DNA of 64,000 nucleotides from Kytococcus aerolatus (GCF_900187395.1 NZ_FYEZ01000002.1:62001-126000), one strand, 5' to 3'. Shown: positions 25,731-36,479, counted from the first letter of the stretch. The notes: generated by a model not told the origin, from the sequence alone. Numbers and translations are program-made.

Positions 25731-27337
25731 AGCGGGATGTTCCCGTGCTTCTTGGCCGGCAGCGACTCGCGCTTGGTGCGCAGGGCCCGCAGGGCCTTGG
25801 CCACCTCGGCGCGGGTGTCGGCCGGGCGGATGACCGCATCCACGTACCCGCGCTCGGCAGCGATCCACGGGTTCGCGAGGGTCTCCTCGTACTCCGCGAT
25901 CCGCTTGGCACGCTCGGCCTCCACGGCCTCGGCGCCGCCCTCGGCCTCGGCGGCCGCCAGCTGCTTGCGGTAGAGGATGTTCGCGGCACCCTGGGCGCCC
26001 ATCACGGCGATCTGGGCGGTCGGCCACGCGAAGTTGATGTCCGCCCCGAGGTGCTTGGAGCCCATGACGTCGTACGCGCCGCCGTAGGCCTTGCGGGTGA
26101 TGACGGTGACCAGCGGCACGGTGGCCTCGGCGTAGGCGTAGAGCAGCTTGGCGCCGCGGCGGATGATGCCGCCCCACTCCTGGTCGGTGCCGGGCAGGAA
26201 GCCGGGCACGTCCACGAAGGTGAGGATCGGGATGTTGAAGGCGTCGCACATGCGCACGAAGCGGGCGGCCTTCTCCGAGGCGTTGATGTCGAGCGTCCCG
26301 GCGAACTGCATCGGCTGGTTGGCCACCACGCCGACCGAGCGGCCCTCGACCCGGCCGAAGCCGCAGACGATGTTCGGCGCGAAGAGCTCCTGGACCTGGA
26401 GGAACTCGCCGTCGTCCACCACGGACTCGATGACGGTGACCATGTCGTAGGGCATGTTCGCCGAGTCCGGGACGAGGGTGTCGAGCGCCTCGTCGACGTC
26501 CTGGGTGGCGTCCTCGGCCTCGAAGACCGGGGCCTCGTCGAGATTGTTCTGCGGGAAGAAGCTCATGAGCTCGCGCACGTAGTCCAGGGCGTCGGCCTCG
26601 TCCGCGGCCAGGTAGTGGGCCACGCCGGAGGTCGCGTTGTGGGTGCGGCCACCGCCGAGGTCCTCGAAGGTGACGTCCTCGCCGGTGACGGTCTTGATGA
26701 CGTCCGGGCCGGTGATGAACATGTGGCTGGTCTGGTCGACCATCACGACGATGTCCGTGATCGCCGGGGAGTACACGGCACCACCGGCGCAGGGGCCCAT
26801 GATGAGCGAGATCTGCGGGATGACGCCGGAGGCGTGCACGTTGCGGCGGAAGATCTCGGCGTAGAGGCCCAGGGCCACCACGCCCTCCTGGATGCGGGCG
26901 CCGCCGGAGTCGTTGATGCCGACGACCGGGCACCCGATCTTGAGGGCCAGGTCCATGACCTTGACGATCTTCTCGCCGAAGACCTCGCCCAGCGAGCCGC
27001 CGAAGACGGTGAAGTCCTGGGAGAACACGCAGACGGTCCGGCCGTCGACGGTGCCGTAGCCGGTGACCACACCGTCGCCGAAGGGGCGGTTGGCGTCCTG
27101 GCCGAAGTTGGTGGAGCGGTGGCGCGCGAACTCGTCCAGTTCCACGAAGGAGCCCTCGTCGAGGAAGGCCTCGATGCGCTCGCGGGCGGTCTGCTTGCCC
27201 TTGGCGTGCTGCTTCTCCACAGCGCGCTCGGAACCGGCGTGGAGGGCCTCGTCGCGTCGACGCTCGAGCTCCGCCAGGCGGCCGGCGGTCGTGGTCAGGT
27301 CGATCTCCGAGCCTTCGCCCGGTGCGTGCTCAGTCAT
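25727..27337 (-). CDS. accD5: Acyl-CoA carboxylase beta subunit, propionyl/acetyl type (AccD5-like)
   Basis: The 536-residue carboxyltransferase has the propionyl-type first oxyanion region [19 protein letters not shown] with [11 protein letters not shown]. The second active-site half is [20 protein letters not shown] with [15 protein letters not shown], and the C terminus is AKKHGNIPL. With AccA and AccE it should form malonyl- or methylmalonyl-CoA. TAGGCT ends 6 nt upstream of the ATG (complement at 27344-27349), and the start lies only 22 bp from the divergent ligase start. The arrangement accE-accD5 divergent from birA is that of mycobacteria. Confidence 0.95.
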   Translation of the reverse strand: MTEHAPGEGSEIDLTTTAGRLAELERRRDEALHAGSERAVEKQHAKGKQTARERIEAFLDEGSFVELDEFARHRSTNFGQDANRPFGDGVVTGYGTVDGRTVCVFSQDFTVFGGSLGEVFGEKIVKVMDLALKIGCPVVGINDSGGARIQEGVVALGLYAEIFRRNVHASGVIPQISLIMGPCAGGAVYSPAITDIVVMVDQTSHMFITGPDVIKTVTGEDVTFEDLGGGRTHNATSGVAHYLAADEADALDYVRELMSFFPQNNLDEAPVFEAEDATQDVDEALDTLVPDSANMPYDMVTVIESVVDDGEFLQVQELFAPNIVCGFGRVEGRSVGVVANQPMQFAGTLDINASEKAARFVRMCDAFNIPILTFVDVPGFLPGTDQEWGGIIRRGAKLLYAYAEATVPLVTVITRKAYGGAYDVMGSKHLGADINFAWPTAQIAVMGAQGAANILYRKQLAAAEAEGGAEAVEAERAKRIAEYEETLANPWIAAERGYVDAVIRPADTRAEVAKALRALRTKRESLPAKKHGNIPL

Positions 27338-27343
27338 GGGGGA

Positions 27344-27353
27344 AGCCTAACCT
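27344..27353. promoter_or_regulatory. Overlapping divergent -10 elements of accD5 and birA
   Basis: AGCCTAACCT holds TAGGCT on the minus strand (27344-27349) and TAACCT on the plus strand (27348-27353), sharing the central TA. Each ends exactly 6 nt before its own start codon. RNA polymerase could occupy only one direction at a time. Confidence 0.7.
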
Positions 27354-27359
27354 TGGCCT

Positions 27360-28424
27360 GTGACTCACATCTCTCACCCGGGGGCTCCCGGCCCCGGCCG
27401 GGGCTCGGGGCAGGGCCGGCCGCTCGACGCGGGGGCGGTGCGGGACGGCCTGCACGCCCGGGCGGAGCGCGCCGCGCACCCGCTGGTCGCGGGTGCGTTG
27501 TGGGCGATGGCCGAGGGGCTCCAGCACCACGCCGAGCTGCCCAGCACGCAGCCCGTCGCCCTGGCGGACCCGCGCCCGTGGCGGGTCGTGAGCGCCGACC
27601 ACCAGACGCACGGCCGGGGGCGGCGGGACCGCTCCTGGCTGAACACCGCCGCCACGGGCCTGGCCGTCTCGGTGACCCTGCCGCTGGCGGCCGGGGGCGG
27701 GCCGGTGCCCGAGGCGATCGCTGCCTCGCGGGTGCACCGGGTGGGGCTGGTGCCCCTGTGCGTGGGTGCCGCGGTCCGGGACGCGCTGGCGGCCGCGGGG
27801 GTGGAGACGGGTGTGAAGTGGCCCAACGACGTCCTGACCACCACCGGGCAGCACAAGCTGGCCGGGGTGCTCTGCCAGGTGGCCGAGGGCATGCGCTCGG
27901 TGGTGGCGGGCGTCGGCGTGAACGTGTGGCCGGTCGGGTCCGACGAGGGACACCACTCGGTGGCCGAGGAGCTCGTGGCAGCGGACCGCCCCGCCCCGGA
28001 GGACCTCCGCGAGCAGGTGCTGCTGGACCTGCTCGACCGGGTGGCCGTCTGGCACACGACCTGGTCGCAGGTGACCGCGAGCACCGACCCGGCCTCCGAG
28101 GAGGAGCTGCTGGGTGCCCTCGGCGCGATGAGCCTCACCCTGGGGCAGGAGGTGGACCTGCACCGTCCGGGCGGGCAGGTGGTGCGGGCCCGGGCCGAGG
28201 CCCTGGACGCCAGCGGCGCCCTGGTGGTGCAGGAGCGGTCCGCGGCGACGGGCGAGCTCGGGCCGCGCTCCACCCACGCGGCCGGGGACGTCGTCCACCT
28301 GCGCCGGGCTCGTGATGCATGTCACGATGGCCCTGTGTCCGCCGAGCCCGCGGACCCGCGGGCTCGGGTCGCGTCGAGACCGAGTGACCCCCAGGAGGTG
28401 AGTGGCCGTGGAGCGCCTGCGTGA
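27360..28424 (+). CDS. birA: Biotin--[acetyl-CoA-carboxylase] ligase
   Basis: The 354-residue ligase adenylates biotin and attaches it to the AMKM lysine of the carboxylase carrier domain. Catalytic landmarks are QTHGRGRRDRSW (biotinyl-AMP loop), a strand ending in GLAVSVTLPL, VKWPNDVL with the conserved lysine, and KLAGVLCQ. There is no N-terminal winged-helix repressor domain of the E. coli BirA kind; the first 50 residues are Gly/Pro-rich then helical. About 40 C-terminal residues after VVHLRRA look non-conserved and overlap the cyclase start. The GTG has TAACCT exactly 6 nt upstream, and no other start suits the promoter. Confidence 0.92.
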   Translation: MTHISHPGAPGPGRGSGQGRPLDAGAVRDGLHARAERAAHPLVAGALWAMAEGLQHHAELPSTQPVALADPRPWRVVSADHQTHGRGRRDRSWLNTAATGLAVSVTLPLAAGGGPVPEAIAASRVHRVGLVPLCVGAAVRDALAAAGVETGVKWPNDVLTTTGQHKLAGVLCQVAEGMRSVVAGVGVNVWPVGSDEGHHSVAEELVAADRPAPEDLREQVLLDLLDRVAVWHTTWSQVTASTDPASEEELLGALGAMSLTLGQEVDLHRPGGQVVRARAEALDASGALVVQERSAATGELGPRSTHAAGDVVHLRRARDACHDGPVSAEPADPRARVASRPSDPQEVSGRGAPA

Positions 28425-29601
28425 CGTCCGTCCTGCCCATGGTGAGCAGCCGCTCCTGAACCACTCCCTGCCCTCCGAGGTGCCTCCGGCGCCACCGGGG
28501 GACCAGGTGCGTCGTCCGGCCCGGATCATGGACGACATCGCCGAGCGCCTCTTCGGGCGTCGGCGCACCATGCGGCGCGACGAGGTCGCCCGGCTGGCGC
28601 ACATCGAGCTGCCCCTGGCCCAGCGGCTCTGGCGGGCGCTGGGCTTCCAGAACGTCCGCGCGGACGACACGGCCTTCAGCGAGACTGACCTGGAGGCCCT
28701 GCGCCACGCCTCGGGACTCCTGGGCCACCACCAGATGGACGAGGAGACCCTCGTGGCCCTGGCCCGGGGGATCGGCGTGACGACCGAGCGGATGGCCACC
28801 TGGCAGGCGGAGATCTTCATCGCCTCCATCCAGGAGGCACGACGTCAGGGGCACAGTCCCCAGCAGTCCGACCTGCTCGGCCACGGACAGGGGGCGGAGA
28901 CGGTGAGCGACCGGCTCACCCCGGGGGCGGTGGCGGCCTCCGGTGCGGCCATCGCCGACCTGGCTGACGACCTGGAGGCGGTCATCGGCTACGCCTGGCG
29001 CCGGCACCTGGCCGCCGCCCTGGCCACGCTCTTCGCCGACGCCACCTCGGAGGAGATCACCGAGGGCGTGACGCGCTCGGTGGGCTTCGCGGACATGGTG
29101 AGCTTCACCGAGCGCGTCGCCCACGCCAGCGACCGGGACGTCGCCCGTCTCGTGACGCGCTTCGAGGAGCTGGCCGCCGATGTCATCGCCCGGCACGGCG
29201 GGCGCGTGGTCAAGACGATCGGCGACGAGGTGCTCTACCAGGCGAACGACCCCCGCTCGGCGCTGCTCATCGCCCACGACCTCGTCCACGGTGCCGCCGG
29301 CGACCGGCTGCTGCCCCCGCTGCGTGCCGGGGTGGCCACCGGGAGGGTGCTGCTGCGCCTGGGGGACGTCTACGGCGCCACCGTCAACCGTGCCTCCCGA
29401 CTCACCGACCGCGCACCGGCCGGTCAGATCCTCTGCGATGCCGCGACGGCCGAGCCGCTCCGCGAGAACCAGGCCTGGCGATTCGTCGAAGGCGCGGATG
29501 CGGTTCTCCGAGGAGTCGGTACCGTGACGCCGTTCCACCTCGTGTCCGTTCCCCCCGGCGCCTCGACCCGAGCGCCCCGACCCGCCTGGAGTGACCAATG
29601 A
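28408..29601 (+). CDS. Class III adenylate/guanylate cyclase with N-terminal regulatory domain
   Basis: The roughly 397-residue protein has an N-terminal helical domain with HTH-like patterning (RRTMRRDEVARLAHIELPLAQRLWRALG). It is similar in layout to the regulatory domain of mycobacterial Rv1264. The C-terminal cyclase domain (from about 215) has metal Asp in VGFADMVSFTE, substrate Lys and second Asp in VVKTIGDEVLY, and transition-state Asn/Arg in ATVNRASRL. All catalytic positions appear intact, so it should make cAMP. No membrane segment is seen. AGGAGG lies 9 nt before the GTG chosen; another GTG 6 bp earlier is possible. It overlaps birA by about 17 bp and the next gene by ATGA. Confidence 0.88.
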   Translation: MERLRDVRPAHGEQPLLNHSLPSEVPPAPPGDQVRRPARIMDDIAERLFGRRRTMRRDEVARLAHIELPLAQRLWRALGFQNVRADDTAFSETDLEALRHASGLLGHHQMDEETLVALARGIGVTTERMATWQAEIFIASIQEARRQGHSPQQSDLLGHGQGAETVSDRLTPGAVAASGAAIADLADDLEAVIGYAWRRHLAAALATLFADATSEEITEGVTRSVGFADMVSFTERVAHASDRDVARLVTRFEELAADVIARHGGRVVKTIGDEVLYQANDPRSALLIAHDLVHGAAGDRLLPPLRAGVATGRVLLRLGDVYGATVNRASRLTDRAPAGQILCDAATAEPLRENQAWRFVEGADAVLRGVGTVTPFHLVSVPPGASTRAPRPAWSDQ

Positions 29602-30400
29602 GCGCACCGACCCCGTCCCCCGAGAGCTGGGTCCGCATCGAGTGGCACGGCCAGGAGCACGAGGTCGCCGAGCTCGTGCTCGCCCGTACCGAGGCGATGA
29701 ACGCGATCTCCACCGAGATGGCCCGCCAGATCGCGGCCGCCACCACGGAGCTGGCGGCCTCGCCCGCCCGCTGCGTCGTGGTGACCAGCGCCCACGAGAA
29801 GGCCTTCTGCGTGGGGGCCGACCTCAAGGAGCGCAACTCCTTCACCGACGCCGACCTCATGGAGCAGCGCCCCGTCACCCAGGGCGCCTACGGCGGCGTG
29901 CTCGACCTCCCGATGCCCACGATCGCAGCCGTCGACGGGTTCGCCCTCGGCGGTGGCCTCGAGATCGCCCTCTCCTGCGACGTCATCGTGGCCGGCCGGG
30001 GGGCCCTGCTGGGACTGCCCGAGGTGTCGGTCGGCGTCATCCCCGGCGGTGGTGGGACGCAGCTGCTGACCCGTCGGATCGGCTGGAGCCGCGCGGCCCG
30101 CGCCATCTTCACCGCCAGCAAGTACGAGGCCCCCGAGGCGCACGAGCTCGGGATCGTCGACGAGCTCGTCGACGCCGGCTCCGCACGGGAGGCCGCGCTG
30201 GAGATGGCCGGGCTCGTCGGGCGGCACTCGCCGGTGGGGCTGCGGAACGCCAAGCGCGCCATGCGCCTGGGCTCGGACGTCGACCTGCGCACCGGTCTCC
30301 AGGTGGAGGACGCCTGCTGGCGGGCCACCGCCTTCTCCGGCGACCGGGCCGAGGGTGTGGCCGCCTTCGCCGAGAAGCGCGCTCCGAAGTGGCCGGGCAA

Positions 30401-30404
<4 letters not shown>
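29598..30404 (+). CDS. Enoyl-CoA hydratase/isomerase family protein
   Basis: A 268-residue crotonase-fold protein that hydrates trans-2-enoyl-CoA in beta-oxidation. The oxyanion-hole segments are KAFCVGADLKER and VDGFALGGGLEIALSCD. Both catalytic glutamates of hydratases are in place (GGGLEIAL and LPEVSVGVIPGGGG), so hydratase activity is plausible. The C-terminal helices (LRTGLQVEDACWRATAFSGDRAEGVAAFAEKR) are typical. The start overlaps the cyclase stop (ATGA), and the stop overlaps the response-regulator start (GTGA), so all four genes from birA to the regulator may share transcripts. Confidence 0.92.
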
Positions 30405-31144
<740 letters not shown>

Positions 31145-32188
31145 GTGGGTAGCTCGACCCTGCGCCGCCTGTGGCGCAGAGTGGCGCGGGAGCTGGTGCT
31201 CCGCAGCCAGCTCGGCATGCTGCTGCCCCTCGTGGTGGCGACCTTCATCGGCCTCTGGGCGACCCTCGACCTGCCCGGCCCGCCCCTCTGGGCCTGGTTG
31301 GCCGTGCCGCTGGCGGTGTGGGGCGGCTTCCGGCTGGGCCACCTGCTCACCGAGGGCATCGCCGACGAGGCCGTGGAGCCGGTGGACCACACCGTGCGCG
31401 CCCTGGCCCGGCGCATCCCGGGGATGGGGACGGGCGAGAGCGTCACGGACCGCCCCGAGCCCTCGGGGATCGTCGAGCTCGACGAGCTGGCCGACGCGGT
31501 GCAGCGGCGGGCCGCCAAGCTGACCGCCCTGGCCACGGCCAACCGGCGCTTCGCCGCTGACGCCGCCCACCAGCTGCGCTCGCCGCTCAGTGCACTGAGC
31601 CTGCGCCTGGAGGAGATCGCGCTGGCCGAGGACCTCGACACGGTGGCGCAGGAGCTGGAGCGCGCCCACCGACAGGTCGACCGCCTCACCGGTGTGGTCG
31701 AGGAGATGGTGGAGCACGCGGGGGGCGGGGTGTTCGAGGACGTCGACGTCGTGAGCCTCGACGAGGTCATCGGCTCGCAGCAGCGTGAGTGGCAGCCGAT
31801 GTTCGCCCAGGCGCGGCGGGGGCTGCGAGTCACGGGGGACCACGGCCTCCAGGTGGCCTGCCCGCGGGGGGTCCTGGCCCAGGTCTTCTCGACCCTCATC
31901 GAGAACTCGCTGCGCTACGGCGAGGGGATCATGAGTCTGGAGATCGACGGCACGGGCCCCTCGATCCAGATGGTCTTCAGCGACGAGGGACCGGGCATCG
32001 ACCCGGCCGTTTCCGACTCGCTCTTCGAGCGGGACGTCACCCTCGGGGAGGGGACCGGTCGTGGGCTGGCCCTGGCCCGGGAGGTGATCACCGCCGCCGG
32101 GGGTCGGCTGGAGCTCCTGGACGTCCGGAACGCCACCTTCGGGATCTTCGTCTCCGAGCCCTCGGCCCGCACGACGACCACCCGTTGA
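31145..32188 (+). CDS. Sensor histidine kinase
   Basis: The 347-residue kinase has two hydrophobic helices near the N terminus (LLPLVVATFIGLWATL and WAWLAVPLAVWGGFRL) with almost no extracytoplasmic loop, so the signal is probably sensed in or at the membrane. A HAMP-like linker leads to the H-box AADAAHQLRSPLSAL (phosphorylated His). The ATPase region has N-box ENSLRYG, DEGPGI and GRGLALA. The first codon (GTG) abuts the response-regulator stop. It ends 10 bp from the convergent gtrA gene. Confidence 0.92.
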   Translation: MGSSTLRRLWRRVARELVLRSQLGMLLPLVVATFIGLWATLDLPGPPLWAWLAVPLAVWGGFRLGHLLTEGIADEAVEPVDHTVRALARRIPGMGTGESVTDRPEPSGIVELDELADAVQRRAAKLTALATANRRFAADAAHQLRSPLSALSLRLEEIALAEDLDTVAQELERAHRQVDRLTGVVEEMVEHAGGGVFEDVDVVSLDEVIGSQQREWQPMFAQARRGLRVTGDHGLQVACPRGVLAQVFSTLIENSLRYGEGIMSLEIDGTGPSIQMVFSDEGPGIDPAVSDSLFERDVTLGEGTGRGLALAREVITAAGGRLELLDVRNATFGIFVSEPSARTTTTR

Positions 32189-32198
32189 GCGGGCTCGT

Positions 32199-32717
32199 TC
32201 AGGGGGCGGTCGAGGGGGAGGGCTCCAGCTCGTCGCCCAGCTCCTGGGTGAACACGAAGGTCCGGTAGGCCCAGAAGCGGAAGAGGGTGCCCAGCACCAG
32301 GCCGATGCCGTTTCCGGAGATGTTGTCGGCCAGCTGGGAGCGGAAGCCGAGCAGGTAGTGGCTCACCCACAGGCAGGCCAGGGCGATGAGCAGCCCGATG
32401 ATGTTGAACACGACGAAGAGGACCGCCTCGCGGGTCACGTCGCGGCGCCGGGCGTGGCGGAAGGTCCAGTAGCGGTTCCCCAGCCAGGCGAAGGCGGTGG
32501 CGACCCCGGTGGCGGCGACCTTCGCGGTGAGGGGGTGACCACCGAGGACGCCGGCCGCGTCGGAGCCGGCGGTGAGCGAGGGCCCGTACACGAGCAGGTT
32601 GTACAGCCCGGTGTCGATCACGAAGGCCAGCAGGCCGATCACACCGAACTTGCTCACCTCGCGGGCGAGGACGCCGAAGAGTCGCCCGACGCCGCCGGGG
32701 TGCTGGTCTGTGCTCAT
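32199..32717 (-). CDS. GtrA family membrane protein
   Basis: This 172-residue protein has four hydrophobic helices (starting FGVIGLLAFVIDTGLYNLLVY) and the family motifs TAFAWLGNRYWTF and RFWAYRTFVF. GtrA proteins are thought to flip lipid-linked sugars or to assist polysaccharide glycosylation. A GtrA-like gene also sits next to purK in mycobacteria. TACGGT ends 7 nt before the ATG. It is divergent from purK with 64 bp between starts. Confidence 0.88.
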   Translation of the reverse strand: MSTDQHPGGVGRLFGVLAREVSKFGVIGLLAFVIDTGLYNLLVYGPSLTAGSDAAGVLGGHPLTAKVAATGVATAFAWLGNRYWTFRHARRRDVTREAVLFVVFNIIGLLIALACLWVSHYLLGFRSQLADNISGNGIGLVLGTLFRFWAYRTFVFTQELGDELEPSPSTAP

Positions 32718-32781
32718 CGGGAGAACCGTACGTGGGGAGCGCGCCGGGACGGGTGCACCCCGCGGTGGATATCCTGCGCCC

Positions 32782-34011
32782 GTGACCGAGCCCACCCCGC
32801 AGCCGCTGTCCCGACCGCTCGCCCCCACGGGAACCCCCGTGGTCGGCATCATCGGAGGGGGGCAGCTGGCACGCATGTGCGCCGGACCGGCGGCCGAGCT
32901 GGGCATCTCGGTGGTGGTGCTCGCCGAGGCCGACGACGCCGCCGCGGCGCAGGTCTTCCGCCACGCCCCGGTGGGTCGCTGCGACGACCGCGAGGCCGTG
33001 CGGGCGCTGGCGGCCGCCTGCGACGTGGTGACCTTCGACCACGAGCACGTCCCGGACCCGGTGCTGTCCGCGCTGGAGTCCGAGGGGGTGTCCCTGCACC
33101 CAGCACCGGCGGCCCTGCTCCACGCCCAGGACAAGATCGCGATGCGGCAGAGGCTGGGGGCGGCCGGGCTGCCGGTGCCCGCCTGGTCCATGGTGCACGA
33201 TCGTGCCGGGCTGCGGGCCTTCGCCGACCAGCACGAGTGGCCGGTGGTGCTCAAGACCCCGCGGGGCGGGTACGACGGCAAGGGCGTCATGGTGCTCACC
33301 GGGCCGGAGGACCTGGACCGGGCCGAGGAGTGGTTCGCCCGGGCCGACGCGTCCGGGCTGCTGGCCGAGGAGGCCGTCCCCTTCACCCGTGAGCTGGCGG
33401 TGATGGTGGCGCGCACCCCCTCCGGCGAGATGGCCACCTGGCCGGTCGTCCACACCGTCCAGGAGGAGGGGATCTGCACCCGTGTGGAGGCCCCGGCCGG
33501 CGACCTGGACCCGGCCGTCGCGCAGGACGTGCGAGCCGCCGCGCAGAAGGTGGCTGAGCTGCTGGGCGTCACCGGGGTGATGGCGATGGAGGTCTTCGAG
33601 ACCGGCCGGTCCGGGGAGGGGGAGCGGGGCTGGGTGGTCAACGAGCTGGCGATGCGCCCGCACAACTCCGGGCACTGGACCCAGGACGGTGCCGTCACGA
33701 GCCAGTTCGAGCAGCACCTGCGGGCCGTGCTGGACCTGCCGCTGGGGGACACCTCCCCCCGGGCCCCGCACACCGTCATGGGCAACGTCCTGGGCGGTCC
33801 GGCGGAGGATCTGCACGCCGCCTCGCGGCTGGTCATGGAGGCCGACCCGGGGGCGCGCGTGCATGTCTACGGCAAGGAGGTCCGCCCCGGCCGGAAGGTC
33901 GGGCACGTGACGGTCTACGGTGAGGACGTCGAGGACCTGCGCCGCCGTGCCGACGCGGCCCGTCACACCCTGCAGGGCACCACCCCCGAGGGCCAGGAGG
34001 ACGCCCGATGA
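32782..34011 (+). CDS. purK: 5-(carboxyamino)imidazole ribonucleotide synthase
   Basis: The 409-residue ATP-grasp enzyme makes N5-CAIR from AIR, ATP and bicarbonate in purine synthesis. It starts with the [11 protein letters not shown] glycine motif. The ATP-grasp part has [16 protein letters not shown] and the metal-binding [16 protein letters not shown], and the C-terminal domain ends [12 protein letters not shown]. The GTG start has TATCCT exactly 6 nt upstream. The stop overlaps the purE start by 4 bp. Confidence 0.96.
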   Translation: MTEPTPQPLSRPLAPTGTPVVGIIGGGQLARMCAGPAAELGISVVVLAEADDAAAAQVFRHAPVGRCDDREAVRALAAACDVVTFDHEHVPDPVLSALESEGVSLHPAPAALLHAQDKIAMRQRLGAAGLPVPAWSMVHDRAGLRAFADQHEWPVVLKTPRGGYDGKGVMVLTGPEDLDRAEEWFARADASGLLAEEAVPFTRELAVMVARTPSGEMATWPVVHTVQEEGICTRVEAPAGDLDPAVAQDVRAAAQKVAELLGVTGVMAMEVFETGRSGEGERGWVVNELAMRPHNSGHWTQDGAVTSQFEQHLRAVLDLPLGDTSPRAPHTVMGNVLGGPAEDLHAASRLVMEADPGARVHVYGKEVRPGRKVGHVTVYGEDVEDLRRRADAARHTLQGTTPEGQEDAR

Positions 34012-34565
34012 GCGACACCACCCACCACCTGCGTGCCAAGGCACCCGCCGACGTCTCGATCGTCATGGGCTCCGACAGCGACTGGCCCGTCATGGGCGCG
34101 GCCGCCGAGGTCCTCGAGGAGCTGGGGGTCAGCCACACCGTCGAGGTCGTCTCGGCGCACCGCATGCCCGACGAGATGCTCGCCCACGGCCAGGAGGCCG
34201 CCGCGCGCGGCCACCGCGTGATCATCGCCGGGGCCGGTGGGGCGGCCCACCTGCCGGGGATGCTGGCCAGCGTCACCGACCTGCCCGTGATCGGGGTGCC
34301 GGTCCCGCTCAAGCAGCTCGACGGCATGGACTCCCTGCTCTCGATCGTCCAGATGCCGGCCGGCGTGCCTGTCGCGACGGTCTCCATCGGCGGTGCCCGC
34401 AACGCCGGCCTCCTGGCCGCGCGGATCCTGGCTGCCGGGACCAATGAAGAGGCCACCGCCCTGCGCGGTCGCCTGGCCGACTTCCGGGCCTCCCTCCGCG
34501 ACGCCGCCCACGCCAAGGGGCGAGCGCTCGCGGAGTCCCTCCACCCCACGAACGGAGCCGAGTGA
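34008..34565 (+). CDS. purE: N5-carboxyaminoimidazole ribonucleotide mutase
   Basis: The 185-residue class I PurE converts N5-CAIR to CAIR. Motifs: [11 protein letters not shown] near residue 20, the catalytic [21 protein letters not shown] and [22 protein letters not shown]. It is coupled to purK through an ATGA overlap and to the NYN gene through an overlapping stop/start. Confidence 0.96.
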   Translation: MSDTTHHLRAKAPADVSIVMGSDSDWPVMGAAAEVLEELGVSHTVEVVSAHRMPDEMLAHGQEAAARGHRVIIAGAGGAAHLPGMLASVTDLPVIGVPVPLKQLDGMDSLLSIVQMPAGVPVATVSIGGARNAGLLAARILAAGTNEEATALRGRLADFRASLRDAAHAKGRALAESLHPTNGAE

Positions 34566-35128
34566 TGAGCGGCGAGCGCACCACCTACCTGCTGGTCGAC
34601 GGCGAGAACATCGACGCGACCCTCGGCAACTGCCTGGGCCGGCGCCCGCAGCCCGACGAGCGCCCCCGCTGGGAGCGGCTGCTGACCCACGCCGCCGAGG
34701 CTTGGGGGCAGCCCGTGCAGGGCCTGTTCTTCCTGGCGGCGCAGACCGAGCAGCTGCCGATGACCTTCGTCCAGGCGCTCGTCGCCATCGGCTACCGGCC
34801 GGTCCCGCTGTCCGGCGGGTCCGACGAGAAGGTCGTCGACATCGCCATCCAGCGCACGATGGAGGCCCTGGCGGACCGGGGCGACGACGTCATCCTCGTG
34901 AGCCACGACGGTGACTTCCTGCCCCAGATGGAGGCCCTCCTCGAGGACGAGGACCGCCGCCTGGGGCTGATGGCCTTCCGCGAGTACCGCAACGCCGGCT
35001 TCACCGAGCTGGAGCAGCAGGGCATGGAGACCTTCGACCTGGAGTACGACGTCCAGGCCTTCAATGCCCGTCTCCCGCGTCTCCGGATCATCCCGATCGA
35101 CGAGTTCGACCCGCTCGAGTTCCTCTGA
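34565..35128 (+). CDS. NYN domain-containing protein (PIN-like putative nuclease)
   Basis: The roughly 187-residue protein has the NYN/LabA-like fold with conserved acidic residues in YLLVDGENIDATL, DEKVVDIAIQRTM and LVSHDGDFLPQME. NYN domains are predicted Mg-dependent RNases. The C-terminal part (RLRIIPIDEFDPLEFL) is conserved in actinobacterial relatives as far as I recall. The start lies in a TGATG overlap with purE; a GTG 3 bp earlier is also possible. Its position as third gene of a purKE operon could mean co-expression only, or a role in RNA turnover linked to growth. Confidence 0.85.
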   Translation: MSGERTTYLLVDGENIDATLGNCLGRRPQPDERPRWERLLTHAAEAWGQPVQGLFFLAAQTEQLPMTFVQALVAIGYRPVPLSGGSDEKVVDIAIQRTMEALADRGDDVILVSHDGDFLPQMEALLEDEDRRLGLMAFREYRNAGFTELEQQGMETFDLEYDVQAFNARLPRLRIIPIDEFDPLEFL

Positions 35129-35208
35129 GGGGCGCGGCGCCTCCCTCCGGGGTGGCGCCCGCCACACCCAGCGCGGACCGGGTGGGCGCCGGGTCGTACC
35201 ATGGCGCT

Positions 35209-36378
35209 GTGAGCGACTTCGACCTCTACACGCCCAGCGAGTTCCACGAGACCGTCCGCGAGGCCATCATCCCGCTGGTGCGGGACAAGATCGCCCCGGC
35301 GGCGGCGGAGGTGGACGCCACGGGGGAGTTCCCGCAGGCCGCCTACGACGCGCTGCGCGAGACCATGTTCCACGCCCCGCACATCCCCGAGGAGTACGAG
35401 GGGCTGGGGGCCGACGCCCTGGCGACCTGCATCGTCATCGAGGAGGTCGCCCGCGGGTGTGCCTCGAGCTCGCTCATCCCGGCCGTCAACAAGCTGGGCA
35501 CGATGCCGGTGATCCTGGCTGGCAGCGAGGAGATCAAGCAGAAGTACCTGCCGCCGGTGGCCGCGGGCGAGGCGATGTTCTCCTACGGGCTCTCGGAGTC
35601 CGGTGCCGGCTCGGACACCGCGGGCATGCGCTGCCGCGCCACCGAGCAGGCCGACGGCAGCTTCGTCCTCAACGGCCAGAAGTCCTGGATCACCAACGCC
35701 GGGGTCTCGGAGTACTACACGGTCATGGCCGTCACCGAGCCCGACGGCCCCCGCGGCCGCAACGTCACCGCCTTCGTCGTGGAGAAGGACGACGAGGGCT
35801 TCTCCTTCGGAGAGAAGGAGGACAAGCTCGGCATCAAGGGCTCGCCCACCCGTGAGCTGATCTTCGAGAACTGCGTCATCCCCGCCGACCGCATGGTGGG
35901 GGAGCGCGGTCAGGGCCTGAAGATCGCGCTGCAGACGCTCGACCACACGCGCGTCACCATCGGTGCGCAGGCCGTCGGCATCGCCCAGGGCGCGCTCGAC
36001 GCGGCGCTGGAGTACGTGCAGCAGCGCGAGCAGTTCGGCCAGCGCATCGCGGACTTCCAGGGCGTGCAGTTCATGCTCGCGGACATGGGCATGAAGCTCG
36101 AGGCCGCCCGCCAGCTCGTCTACAACGCCGCCGCGAAGTCCGAGCGCAACGACCCCGCCCTCACCTACTTCGGTGCGGCCGCGAAGTGCTTCGCCTCCGA
36201 CGTCGCGATGGAGATCACCACCGATGCGGTGCAGCTCTTCGGCGGCTACGGCTACACGCAGGACTTCCCGGTCGAGCGCATGATGCGCGACGCGAAGATC
36301 ACCCAGATCTACGAGGGCACCAACCAGATCCAGCGGGTCGTCATGGCGCGCAAGCTCCTGGAGGGCATCACCTCCTGA
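35209..36378 (+). CDS. Acyl-CoA dehydrogenase (FadE25-like)
   Basis: The 389-residue flavoenzyme has YGLSESGAGSDTAGMRC, NGQKSWITNAG, the C-terminal DAVQLFGGYGYTQDFPVERMMRD and the catalytic glutamate in ITQIYEGTNQIQR. That glutamate position is of the short/medium-chain type. TACCAT ends 6 nt upstream of the GTG, fixing the start; an upstream in-frame ATG-like extension carries no homology. Order purK-purE-fadE25 is conserved in mycobacteria, where FadE25 is abundant. A hairpin follows. Confidence 0.93.
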   Translation: MSDFDLYTPSEFHETVREAIIPLVRDKIAPAAAEVDATGEFPQAAYDALRETMFHAPHIPEEYEGLGADALATCIVIEEVARGCASSSLIPAVNKLGTMPVILAGSEEIKQKYLPPVAAGEAMFSYGLSESGAGSDTAGMRCRATEQADGSFVLNGQKSWITNAGVSEYYTVMAVTEPDGPRGRNVTAFVVEKDDEGFSFGEKEDKLGIKGSPTRELIFENCVIPADRMVGERGQGLKIALQTLDHTRVTIGAQAVGIAQGALDAALEYVQQREQFGQRIADFQGVQFMLADMGMKLEAARQLVYNAAAKSERNDPALTYFGAAAKCFASDVAMEITTDAVQLFGGYGYTQDFPVERMMRDAKITQIYEGTNQIQRVVMARKLLEGITS

Positions 36379-36399
36379 GGGTCCGCCCGACGATCGACC

Positions 36400-36435
36400 A
36401 GGACCCCTACGGTGCGCAGGCGCCGTGGGGGTCCT
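36400..36435. terminator. Hairpin terminator between fadE25-like gene and azlD
   Basis: Thirteen-bp arms (36400-36412 with 36423-36435) contain one wobble pair and a 10-nt loop, midway between convergent genes. Confidence 0.7.
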
Positions 36436-36479
36436 GTCGTGCGGGTACCACTCGTGCGGGGGCGGCCGGACGGCGCGGG

